Origin: Roridomyces roridus
Taxonomy: Eukaryota > Basidiomycota > Agaricomycetes > Agaricales > Mycenaceae
Direction: 5' to 3'
Length of the DNA: 64,000 bases
Assembly: GCA_029378245.1 (NCBI GenBank)
Contig: JARKIF010000037.1
Span: 310,001-374,000 of the forward strand
Notes under the pieces: generated by a model
Databases searched by the model: none
What the model was told of the DNA's origin: nothing
The model's input: the letters and a program-made list of their open reading frames with translations, nothing else
Shown here: positions 11,763 through 21,520 of the stretch, piece after piece
Position numbering within the stretch: the first letter of the stretch is position 1
Layout of the letters: each line of letters opens with the position of its first letter
Translations under genes and position numbers: made by a program

Positions 11763-12798
11763 GATGGCGGGAAGCAAGTGCAGTGCGTGACTCGAGCGCG
11801 CTGATCGACGTGCTTGGCGTTGATGGCGTTCCGCAGCCGACCTGGATTCGTGTCGAGGAAAAAGCAGGCTAATGATCCGCCTGTTCAGAAGAAGACTCCG
11901 GCTGTGAACGAGCATCGAGGCGGGATGAAAGAAGGATGGCGCATGCAGAAAGCAAGGGACACAGCGGGTGATCCGTCCCTTCGGCTATGTCCTTGCACGA
12001 GTCATATGCCGGCATCGCAACCAGTGCCGCTCTGATCCGCCGTCCGGAATTCAAACCTCGTCCTGGTATCGACAGAGCAAGACGACCCGATGGCGAAATG
12101 AATCGCGTCTGTCACACATGCTCGAGGAAAAGGTCGTAAACAGGAGCCCGGTCGTGTCATGTCTCTCCTAATTTGAGCCGCTTGAACAGAGGGTGTCCGT
12201 TCGAACCGGGCTCGCGTCTGCTGGGGGAAAGGTACTGTTTTTGATGCACACGGTAAGATGGTGAACCAGGATGGAGTTCAACGACAGAAACTGAGTGCAG
12301 GATGTTCGCATATGCATTTCAAGGACTTTTGCGGAACGCACCTCACGTTATTTTTGACCCAGCGAACGGACTCGATGGCAACAGATTGAATCGTATATCT
12401 GTCCCAATTTCAGCCACGCTGTTGTCTGATCTTGAACAGAGGGCGCTCGTTCGAACCGGGCTCGAGTCCTGGTGCCACCACCCGGCCATATTTTTGATGC
12501 ATTGACGGTTCAGAGTTGTGTAATTTCAGCTGCTCGTCAACTGCTCGTCTTGTCTTTGGGATTAGTATTACCATTGCCATGTAATGCCAACCGGCAGGCC
12601 CGGGTACAGGTCTAATGCTCAAATGAGATCCGATACATCTGTGGAGACCCGTAAGGTTTCGGATCCGAGTCTAGACTCACTCGTTTGGGGATTCTGCCTT
12701 TTGACTTGTATTCCAGAGGCAACCGATTGTGAAATATCAGGCAGTCAGGACTGTGCCTCGTTAAGAGCCCTCGGCACACTGAAGCCAGGCAGCGACCA
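11763..12798 (+). repeat. SINE-like repeat tract with tRNA T-arm motifs
   Basis: No protein gene is seen. 11940-12210 is similar to 21690-21860 (shared tgatccgt, cttcggcta, attcaaacct and gacccgat-gcgaaatgaatcg words in order). T-arm-like hairpins with a 5-bp stem and 7-nt TTCGAAC loop lie at 12195-12211 and 12445-12461, each followed within 25-40 nt by a T run and a tgatgca word. This looks like at least two tandem tRNA-derived SINE-like units. Confidence 0.55.
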
Positions 12799-13296
12799 TG
12801 AGATTAAGATCAACCACCGAAGACGGCGACTGAAATTGTTATTCGATGGAGGCGTTCCATCTCACTGTCGAGTCAGGCAGTCTGTTGATTGAGGTGCTCG
12901 CGCTGCCTCAGGACCTGGGATCGAAATGCTCCAGGGTGGGTCCGTTCGAAGCGGGCTCGGGTCCATTCGCAGAAGAAAGAGTCATTTTTTGGGCTGTCAT
13001 TGCAGTTGCAGTCGGGACAAAATCTTGCCCTTGGCACACTGAGGGCCTATTACTTAGGTTGGGCATTGTCGACAAAGTTACCGAGCAGCCTCGATACGAG
13101 CCTGGCAGCGTCGGCTTTCCCTCGATTTTGGTTTTCTATCACATACATGAATGTCTCGGTCGAGAAGGACTCCAATTCCACTTGAACCGCCGGTGTGAAA
13201 TGAAACAAGCCATTTCACAATTTGCTCGTTCGAACCGGGCTCGGAGGATAATGGAAAGATGACGCACTTTTTTGGTTTTCAGTAGCCATGTGGGTT
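12799..13296 (+). repeat. Dimeric SINE-like repeat R2, copy 1
   Basis: Nearly collinear with 19303-19812. It starts at the shared agatcaaccaccga word and ends near cagtagccatg. Two T-arm-like hairpins sit ~284 bp apart (12940-12956 and 13224-13240), each followed by a run of six T (near 12986 and 13268), the arrangement expected of Pol III-type units with terminators. Short frames inside are shared with copy 2 but carry no recognisable domain. Confidence 0.65.
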
Positions 13297-13456
13297 TTTT
13301 ATTCGATCAGGTAAGTCAGAGAAAACCCAAATGCAGAGAGGGTCGAAAGAAAAGGGGAGGAGGAGAATTGGAGTGGTTGAAATAGATACATACATAGAAT
13401 GTCCGAAATATTCTCGAGGTTGGCTCGACATGTGTAGTGAAGTGTCGCCGACGAGA

Positions 13457-16400
13457 TCATTTGGGTAGGTTGCAATCCAACCACACACGCTCCACGTCGG
13501 GGCCCGCAGCACGGATCTGAGCCATCAACCCATCATGCACGGCTCGAAATCGCTCCATATCGGCGTCGCTAACCGTGAGATCTGCCTCGCATCGGACCTC
13601 TAATTTTTGATGTATACCGCTCCACATCTGCTGGGCGGTGTTCTCGGCGCTCACATCGGGGAATGGACCGCTGGATGCGAGGAACCCAGACCACATCAGC
13701 GAATGGTAAGCCCACGATTTCGCGCTCTTGACAATGAGCTGGGTCGCATCCTCCGCGCCCTGCCGTCCTTGACTAAGCAACAGAAAGAGATTAGGAATAG
13801 GGGAGGTCAGAGTGGAACAAAACAAGTCGATTCTCGCATCGATTCTGGCTTCGGAACTGTTTCGATTCTCTGGACCAAATACTCGAAAACGCGAGTTCTG
13901 AAGCCAGAATCCAAGCTGAATCAATTCCGAGTTCTGAAACAGATTTGGTGTTCCTCCTCCCGAGGAGGAACTACATCAGTTTCGGAACAAGAATCGAAAG
14001 TCAATCGAAATTCGGTCAAGAATCGACCCAGTTCCGACATGAGAATCAATCCAGAATTGACCGTGTTTCCTCCACTCTGACCTCCCCTATTAGCAAGGAG
14101 TTGACTCACCGAAGCCCACCACTCCAATCTCTCGGAGACCTTTTGAAACTGCCACCCTGGACGAATACGCAGGTAGATCGGTATCAGGGTGTTGAAGAAA
14201 TGACTCAGATCCGCTTTCAATGAACCGTTGAATTGCGCTCCGAAGAGATGTTGTTCCCAGAACAAATAGCAATATTTGATGTGCTCCCGCAATGGGTTGT
14301 CCGTGTCGCCGGGTAGGTAGTCAGACATGGTTGTGAATGTGAAGGTGCCCATGCACGCAGAGGCCAAGAGTGCGTTACCGGCAGCTCGGTCGACGTGGTA
14401 GAGTGGGTGCACACAGCGCTGAGGGTCAAGGAGAAACTCGGTGAAAGTGGCGTGCAAGGGGACGATCTGGCCCTGCGAATTGATTAGCAGGACTGAACGC
14501 AATCGGTCGGTCATCCAGATAATATCAGCCGTGCTGACTTGGGTTTCAAATTTGAAGAATGCCATGACTGCCGGTGCTAGTCGGCGGTAGGATAGTGCAA
14601 TCAAGACAAGAAAGGAGCGAAGGCGTCCCGCGCGAGGAGGAATACTCCAACCTTCGGGTGGGAAAGCCGACAGCAAGATCTGCAAGTAGAGAGCGTCGAG
14701 AGCAGAGAGGCCAGTGCCTCTCGAGGAGAGAAGAAGCGCGAATTGCTCCTCTGGGTGGTCCTGGTATGCATCCAGAAACCCGATGGCGACTCGCGCAAAG
14801 TTGAATACGCCGGCCGCGCGCTTGATGAGACGTTCAAGCTCATCGGGATTGTCCCGGACAAAGTCACCATATAGGCCGATCTTGGGAACCGTCTGCTCGA
14901 GATAAAGGCGAACGTCTCCTTCCCATTTGTCCACCGTGTCATTGAGACTGCGGTGGGATACACTGGGGTGTGCCGAGGCGGAAGTGAGCACGGACTGGAT
15001 ATGCGGCTCCGGACGCGAAGTGAGTAAGAGTCGAATTCCGGGTAGAATGGTGGGTAGTTCGAGCACTAACTCCAGCAAATTCACAGTGAGATTTCGCTCT
15101 TTGCATTCGTCGATTCCGTCAATTACGATGACGATTGGTTTGGGAAATGTTAGGACACTCCGCTCGAAAGGGCCGCGGAACAGTTCTTCGAAGGTGTGCT
15201 TCATCTGCTGGCGGGAGCCGCGTTTGAGATACTCGCGGGCCGCGGAGATGATATAAGGGCGGAGGGATGGCTGGGATAGTGCGAGCTGGTGTGCGAGGCT
15301 GGAGAAGAAGAGCCGCGTAGATTCCAGGTCGCCACTGCCGCGGACGAAGAAAAATGACGCGCCGAGGCGTCCGTCAGTCGATGTGTCGAGAAGTGTGCAT
15401 AGTCGATGCGCGATGGAGGACTTGCCAAGACCAGCGCCGCCGCTGAGAAAGTAGACTGGACGTTGATCAGGGTCCTCCAGCCATTGAGCTAGTTCCTCGA
15501 ACAGTTCCTGACGTGTGCCAGGGTGGAATTCGCTCTTCAGCTCGTCTACGCAGCGATACCCTGCGTCGGCATGAGGAATGGCATGCAGTACTCTTTCTTC
15601 CTCACTCGTCGTTCCTGCTCTGCCTCAAGACATCAGAACCAGCAGCGGTCACTGGTTGAGGGCGAACGCACATTTTCTGGCGAATACTGACGGATTGTGC
15701 TTTGATATCGTAGAAATTGACCCTGGGGCCTTGCCCGAAGCCACCCTCACCTCCCTTGTTGTTGCCGCAACCTCCGGCCCCCCCGCGACCGCCTGAAAAA
15801 GTGGATGAATCAGGGATTCATGTCCGTCGGCCGGCTGTGGCCCACCGTTTATGTTGATCGTTTGAGGTGCTATTTCGAAGAGCTCCTGACCAGTGCCAGG
15901 GAGGAAGTCACACTCCAGCTCATCCATGCAGCGATATCCTGCGTCGGCAGGAGGAATGGAAATGAGCACTCCTTGTTCCTCTACGGAATGAGTATTTAAA
16001 TTCAAGTAAACCCTATCAATCTCACCGGCGTCCTTGAGCGCCTGTCTGATGTCTTTGGCACTCTTTATGACCGCACCGAGGATGTCCTCAATTGACATCT
16101 GATCCTCCATCTGAGCGGAAAATTGAATGGCAATAATGAGGGAAAATCATGTATACGCACCTGAAACATCCTCACTGCGCTTGCCAACGATTCCTTCATC
16201 TCTGCGAGCAAGGCCGCATTCCCGGACACATGTACAAGACCTTTCAGAAACCCCGAGACCCCTTTGCCACCTTTCAAATCCTTTGCGCGAACACGAAGGA
16301 CCTCTATCGTGCTGTAGAGAGGTTGTCTTTCTGTTCCGACAATTGGTCTCATCCGTACCTCAACAGCGACTGCACGCGCAGCCGCAGGTCCTTGGATTGC

Positions 16401-16765
16401 TCGATTTCATCCAGGACTGCCTGCTTTGTATGCTGGTCGTCGTCGTCGAGGGTGCTGACGGCTCCCTTGGCCGTCGCAACCATCTTTGTGAGCGTGTTAT
16501 ACAAGCTCTGTGCTTCGGCCATGAATGAACGACGGGCATCATCGTTGGTGCGTGCATCCTAAGATCGCGCGTCAACACAATAACCGGGACACGAGTCACA
16601 CGAATTATTGACCCGAACTCTTGTGACGAGGCGGGACAATCCTTCAGCGACGGCAGAGAGGCCTGGCACTGGGACAAGATCGAGAGTGGTGCTGGCAAAG
16701 GTCGGAAGTGGGATTGCGTTGTCCACGAGAGCGTCTCGCTCTCGATTGGCGCGGTGTGAAGCCAT
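13457..16765 (-). CDS. NLR-B: NACHT receptor with fused, duplicated N-terminal modules
   Basis: Exons: 16765-16613, 16558-16359, 16311-16161, 16110-16026, 15980-15846, 15792-15672, 15619-14110 and 13759-13457; sum 2658 nt, 885 aa, all junctions in frame. Order of domains: helical N-terminal region like NLR-D (aa 1-~196, MASHRANRERDALVDNAI start, candidate HeLo/MLKL-like four-helix domain by family knowledge); linker ending TGQELFE; glycine-rich module (GGRGGAGG... then GQGPRVNFYDI, ~aa 242-281); the linker again (ADAGYRCVDELKSEF); NACHT with Walker A GGAGLGKS (~aa 340) and Walker B VIVIDGIDEC (~aa 440); helical arm with MTDRLRSVLLIN; a short C-terminal helical tail. There are no WD40 or ankyrin repeats. 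NACHT proteins are STAND-class ATPases that oligomerise on ligand sensing. Oddities: intron 1 has a weak GTCAAT donor, the exon-3 acceptor has moved 24 nt upstream, and the last intron is swollen to 350 nt by a TIR element. Confidence 0.85.
13797..14092. mobile_element. ~296-bp TIR element in the last intron of NLR-B
   Basis: Inverted ends reading AGGGGAGGTCAGAGTGGA lie at 13798-13815 and, as reverse complement, at 14074-14091. The same intron in NLR-D (31514-31560) is 47 nt and in NLR-C is similarly short, so the ~300 extra bases are an insertion. The interior is built of further partial inverted words (gattct, ttccga). The target-site duplication is unclear (a CTAAT-like word occurs on both sides). 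There is no coding capacity: a MITE-like element. Confidence 0.75.
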
Positions 16766-16927
16766 CTTCCGGAGTGCAAGACGATGCTGGAAGAGGCACA
16801 GCTGCGTGCGTCGACGTGCCACCGTGATGGATGTACCATTTATGGCACACACAGCCGCCACAGGTCCAGGGGCATGGGGCTGCCATGGTCAAGTTTAATA
16901 TATGTATACGGCGGCGAAGGGCGTCTG

Positions 16928-17805
16928 TAAGGTTGGCCACGGGTTCCCGGGTATACCCGCGGGTTTGCACCCGGGGTGCGCGCGGGTGCGGGTACGGGTT
17001 GGCCCCCTGTTGAACCCGCGCAAACCGCGTACCCGACCCGCAAAGCCGCGGGTTTCTTGGCCGGAGCGGCGGCTTCCGAGCTGATAATCATGTTTTCATT
17101 GATGGCTGGACTACAGCTGCATAAGATCCGGAACTTCATCATCGTCCCAATCATCAAAGCTCAGATGCATCGGCGCCGTCAATTTCCTAATAGAGAAGAG
17201 TTCAAAACCAGAGCTTTGTTGTAACTCTAATGCCGCCCCGACACGTGCGGCAGCAGCTGCAACGCTCTTCGCGTGTGCGCGGTACATGAGATCCGTGAGT
17301 TCCTAGTTTTGTAATTCAGTACAAGGCGGGCAGAGAGGATCTGAAGATGGGCTTACCTGCACACTATGATAAGTTTTTCCCTTACTGGTTTCAAACAGGA
17401 AGCTGCTCCCGCGAAGCATAAAAATGAAGAGCGTGTCGACGAGATCAGGATCAACAACTCGCATGATGTTGAACAAGTTGACGAATTTATGCTGCTCAAA
17501 TTGTGGGGTGAACTTGTACCACTGCAGGATAGGTTTCGGTCGAATCCCTTCAATCCTCGTTGGATGGGTGATTCCCTGTTGAAAGTCAGCACTCATGAAA
17601 TTGATTGCGTTTCGCATATGGACTATGCAGAGGGAACCCGACGGGTAGGCCCACCCGTGAACCACCCGCGGTGTGGACCGTGTGGTGCGAAACCGCGGGT
17701 CACCCGTGCGGGTTTTCGCACCCGACCCGCCACGGGTGCGGTTTTGGCGGGTTCGGGTACGGGTTGGCCTGTGGACACCCGGACCCGGACCCGTGGCCAA
17801 CCTTA
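16928..17805. mobile_element. 878-bp hAT-like TIR element upstream of NLR-B
   Basis: The 17-bp terminal inverted repeats TAAGGTTGGCCACGGGT are perfect (16928-16944 and reverse complement 17789-17805). The 8-bp sequence GGCGTCTG flanks both ends (16920-16927 and 17806-17813). The homologous NLR-D promoter has a single GGCGTCTG at 33998-34005 followed by ggaatg-like sequence, i.e. an unoccupied site. Subterminal regions are dense in CGGGT/ACCCG words (16935-17065 and 17640-17795), as in hAT-type binding regions. No transposase is present; it carries a spliced passenger ORF. It lies ~160 bp upstream of the NLR-B ATG. Confidence 0.92.
17111..17596 (-). CDS. Passenger ORF inside the hAT-like element (143 aa)
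   Basis: Two exons, 17596-17357 (80 codons) and 17302-17111 (63 codons plus stop), joined by a 54-nt intron with a GTAAGC donor and CTAG acceptor; both junctions are phase 0. The product begins MSADFQQGITHPTRIEGIRP. It has an Ala-rich helix (AKSVAAAAARVGAALELQ) and an acidic C-terminus (DDWDDDEVPDLMQL). No transposase motif or known family is recognised. The intact frame and clean intron between the TIRs suggest a captured host gene or gene piece (Pack-element style), or an element-encoded accessory protein. Expression is unknown. Confidence 0.5.
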
Positions 17806-17813
17806 GGCGTCTG

Positions 17814-18515
17814 GAATGTCAGCTGGGCGATGTACTGTCAATTACGATTCCTAACCCGTTTAGGAATCGTTCTTTTTAACCTGGGCCTGTGGCATCAAAC
17901 GATCCCCGATATCCATTTGGAAATCGGAGCACACGATGGACCAACGGCGTCCCGAGCGGGGCCGAGGGTATTGCCTGTGTTAATCAAGGTTCGTTCATGA
18001 TGGCGCTTGCCGCAGACTACCGGCGATCATCCGCTTCGGAGCCGTCTCAGTCTGGGTGCCGGATGATCCCACCGGGCCCAGAATCCAGATGCCAGATGCA
18101 CGCATTACAGGCATCAACAATCATGATGATAATTGTTGTTTGATCCTCCGAAGACTCCGTTGATCCCCTGGGTTCGACTGCAATGGAAAACTGGGCTGCC
18201 GCAAACCTTCTCAGATCAAACCCCGGCGAATGTCCGAGGATTGGTCGGGGACGGAAATCTAGTTGAATTTGGAAGGCTAGGTCGCTGATGGTGTCCTTCT
18301 ATCATTGATCCGGATGAGCCTCCGAGTCGGCTGCAACGGGCATCATGATAACTCTTGAGCAAGGAGTTCCATGAATTTTTATTCAAGCACAGTCAAGTAT
18401 CAATTTACTATTTAGGTACCTACAGCGGAATCGTTTCTGCCATGCGGGAGCTGAAAGCCAGGTTACATAATTACTATTGTGATCATTATTTTACAGTCAC
18501 TTGAGAGTCAGACTC
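17814..18515. other. Intergenic, no gene seen
   Basis: The first ~30 bases continue the NLR-type promoter homology beyond the hAT-like element (gaatgtcagctggg compared with gaatggtcagctta at 34007). The rest has no ORF with recognisable content and no clear repeat. Confidence 0.4.
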
Positions 18516-19268
18516 ACACCGGGGGCAAAGTCCAGGGCATGTCGTTTTGACATGCCTTACACGCATGTCTCAACGCATGTCCCGACGCATGTTGCAAAAG
18601 TACAAGGGCGTCACATTCATACCCACTGATTGCCGACACTGTTCCGGTGCTTATTCCCTTCGAAGGACGGCCTCAGGGGTGGTGAAGAGGGTCTGAAATT
18701 GGAATTTTTGAGCACTTCCAGAAATTACAACCATGTAAGTTGAATTGAATGGATTAGGCTGGGTTCATTAGGTTGAAAAACAGTTGTTGAACTTGTGTCC
18801 AACATTGGTTAAACATCCAGAATTCGGGGACAATCTAATCAAGTGCAGTTGCAGTGCATTGCCCGTGGGCCGTGCACTGCCGTACAGTAACTAATCGAAC
18901 ATCACAAATCACGCCGCCATGATGAAAGCGTTGGCCGAGAGTGCCGGCTCTTGCCCGATTCAACACCAACTGTGATCCAGACCCAACTGGGGATCATCAT
19001 ACACATGCCGAACCAATGCCGAGTACTTGCCTGGCAACACAATCACCATCCTTATTCTGAGTCACCAGGTCACATACATAAGACGGAATTGAAGTTCGTA
19101 TTTGGGTTGTACTTGGTTTTATCAGCGGTGATGTGATGCCGCATCGTGCCGTGCTCGGCAAACCTGTCACACCTCTCAAAATGGTTCCCTTTGTACTTTC
19201 GGCACATGCGTTGAGACATGCGTGTAAGGCATGTCGTTTCGACATGCCTCGGACTTTGCCCCCGGTGT
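18516..19268. mobile_element. Palindrome-ended TIR element, copy M1
   Basis: Inverted ends of ~80 bp, beginning ACACCGGGGGCAAAGTCC at 18516 and mirrored to 19268. Inside each end is a short palindrome (GGCATGTC...GACATGCC, 18536-18556 and ~19232-19252) followed by repeated GCATGTC words. The same ends and interior, in opposite orientation, occur at 43173-43903. No transposase ORF is present. The TSD is not resolved. Confidence 0.85.
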
Positions 19269-19302
19269 CAGTCGTTTGTCTTGACTTGCCTTGCAAAGAC
19301 GA

Positions 19303-19812
19303 AGAGATGAAGATCAACCACCGAGAACGACGACTGAAATTGTTATTCGATGGAGGCATTCCATCTCACCGTCGAGTCAGGCAGTCTGTTGGTGGAGGTA
19401 GTCGCGCTGTCTCAGGACCTGGGATCGAAAATGCTCCAGGGCGGGGGTCCGTTCGAAGCGGGCTCGGTCCATTCGCAGAAGAAAGAGTCATTTTTTGGGC
19501 TGTCATTGCAGTTGCAGTCGGGACAAAATCTTGCCCTTGGCACACTGAAGGCCTATTACTTAGGTTGGGCATTGTCGACAAAGTTACCGAGCAGCCTCGA
19601 TGCGAGCCTGGCAGCGTCGGCTTTTCCTCGATTTTGGTTTCCCTATTGCATACATGAATGTCTCGGTTGAGAAGGACTACAATTCCACTCGAACCACCGG
19701 TGTGAAGAAACAAGCCATTTCACAAGTTGCTCGTTCGAATCGGGCTCGGGGGATATCTGGATGGTACACTGATGCACTTTTTTGGTGTTCAGTAGCCATG
19801 TCATTGTGGGTT
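19303..19812 (+). repeat. Dimeric SINE-like repeat R2, copy 2
   Basis: Near-collinear copy of 12799-13296 with scattered substitutions and small indels. T-arm-like hairpins are at 19447-19463 and 19729-19745, each followed by six T. It begins ~35 bp after the right end of TIR element M1. Confidence 0.65.
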
Positions 19813-20214
19813 TGAACTACTTAGGAGGAATTGACACGGCTACCTTTCGGAGAACACCTATCCTGTGTGTGAACTACAGCTGAATTGAAGCTGGGGTGAG
19901 ATGACAGCAGAAATTATAATCGACATTCCCTTGGTTGGCCTAAAAAAACTCGTCCAAGTTTATGGTGCCCGATGTAAGAAGGCGGTATGTCAACCGGGTT
20001 CGGGTTGTGCACAACAGTGAATGCGAGCCATGTCTCTTTTTCTGTTGTCTCTGGTTCGGGAAGGGAGGACTGTGCATGTTTCACACGGCAAACTGGTAAG
20101 TTCTCTCCTTTGGGGATTTTGATTCGTCCCTGGAATATACTTTGTTTTTCGATCGCTTTTATGACCCTACATATCTTACCCTCCACTCAAGAGTATTCGT
20201 CCCAAGAGCACCCG
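19813..20214. other. Intergenic, no gene seen
   Basis: No recognisable coding or repeat content. Confidence 0.4.
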
Positions 20215-21520
20215 GACGCGCCGATCCTCTAGCGAACAATATTGGCACTTTCAGCTTATGAGCGTCGCAGCGGACAACAACTCACAACAGTAGTCGGGAT
20301 GATATATGATAGGTGGACCGGCCAAGAAGGCGATTGCATCGAGGACACGCTACAGTAAGCGAGGTAAGAATTCAAAGAGAATACTTGGAGAATCAAGGGT
20401 GCACGGACAAGCAGGAACCTCGCAAACTTGCGCGTACGGCGCCATCTCCTCGACCGCGGCGGGCGGAAGAATCCTGATTTGCTGCACCGCAAGATACGCT
20501 GGCTGCTGCCAGTCTTGTCGATGCTCGGTGGACCAACATCCAACCGCACGGATGGGGTCATACTGGGCTCGCCTTGGTCCCTGGTTAGCAGCGGAATCCA
20601 CTCGGCGGACGAGGATCGTTCGTTCCCCTCGTGTCCTTTGGATTCCCCCGCCCTCACACGCCGCTGCCACTTTCGTGCTCCGCGCACGACGGAACTGCGA
20701 AGTCGATCCACTGGTCGCCCGAATGTCTTCCCTCCCGATGCTGCGTGCCTCGGCGCTGCGGTGGTTGGCGTCCGAGCTTGGGTGAGTAGGGCTGGGGATG
20801 GGGGGTAGGAGTAACAGTTGGGCATCCTGGTGGGCAGGTGGAGGCAGTGAGGGCTAGTACCACTTCTTCTTTTACCCTTTGTGAGACAGCCGGCTTAGAA
20901 CCGCGTCTACCGCCCGGGGACCGAGCTGAAATGGGTTAGACGGACAGCGGGATCGTTATCGCTTGCACACTTACTTTCATCGTTGGGAGCGCCGTTGAGC
21001 GTGTCATGACTCGCCTTGGCTGCATACACCTTCGAATACATTGTAAATGGTTGCTGCGTGAATGGTTTGAATTTAAATGACGCTCACCAATATTAGTTAC
21101 GTGGCGTTCCGGCTTAAATGGAATCTTCTAAGGTGGGATCGGAATCATTTGATCACAGAATAGATCTAAGGCTCCATGGGCGTCCCGGGTGCCAGCCACA
21201 TGTTCCAAAGTCTGAAGACTTGTAATGCAAGTACTTATAAGCATGTCCAAATGCATATCCCCGCAGCGAATATAGCCAAGTCCGGGAGTGGCACGAGGTT
21301 CTTGAATTTATCAGAAGCAAAGATACAACGGAGCAGAGGCAGTCAAGAGGCAATCGACGAATGTGGTGTCCCAGTGAGTCGGAGTCTGCTAGCATGCATT
21401 CCCTTGGGACTAGACAATGAAGCTCCGAGAAACAGAACCGGGTCCCAGAGACTCAGAGGGGCGGCCGACGAGGAGTTGGAAGTTCGGGACAAGTCGGAAG
21501 CTGCATCACATCGGACAACA
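20215..21520 (+). repeat. Dispersed repeat family LR, copy 4
   Basis: Collinear with 1720-3255 and with 1-1015: shared left-end words (tttcagcttatgagc), the 20430-20560 block, the 20645-20960 block, the tacgtggcgttcc stretch (21098-21110) and the right end ttcgggacaagtcgga (21483-21498). The internal 189-aa minus-strand frame corresponds to frames in copy 2 but shows no known domain. Confidence 0.7.

Noticed and set aside
15649..16110. Single continuous 153-aa exon at the NLR-B fusion
   Set aside because: The frame is open through intron 4 (45 nt, no stop), but homologous NLR-D splices there, so I treat it as intron with possible harmless retention.
16930..17060. Telomere-like or satellite array from CGGGT/ACCCG repeats
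   Set aside because: The words are irregular and confined to the two ends of an element with perfect inverted repeats and an 8-bp duplication, so they are subterminal transposon repeats.
20256..20825. 189-aa minus-strand frame as a gene
   Set aside because: It lies within dispersed repeat LR copy 4. A related frame exists in copy 2, but there are no domains, and it is probably composition-driven.
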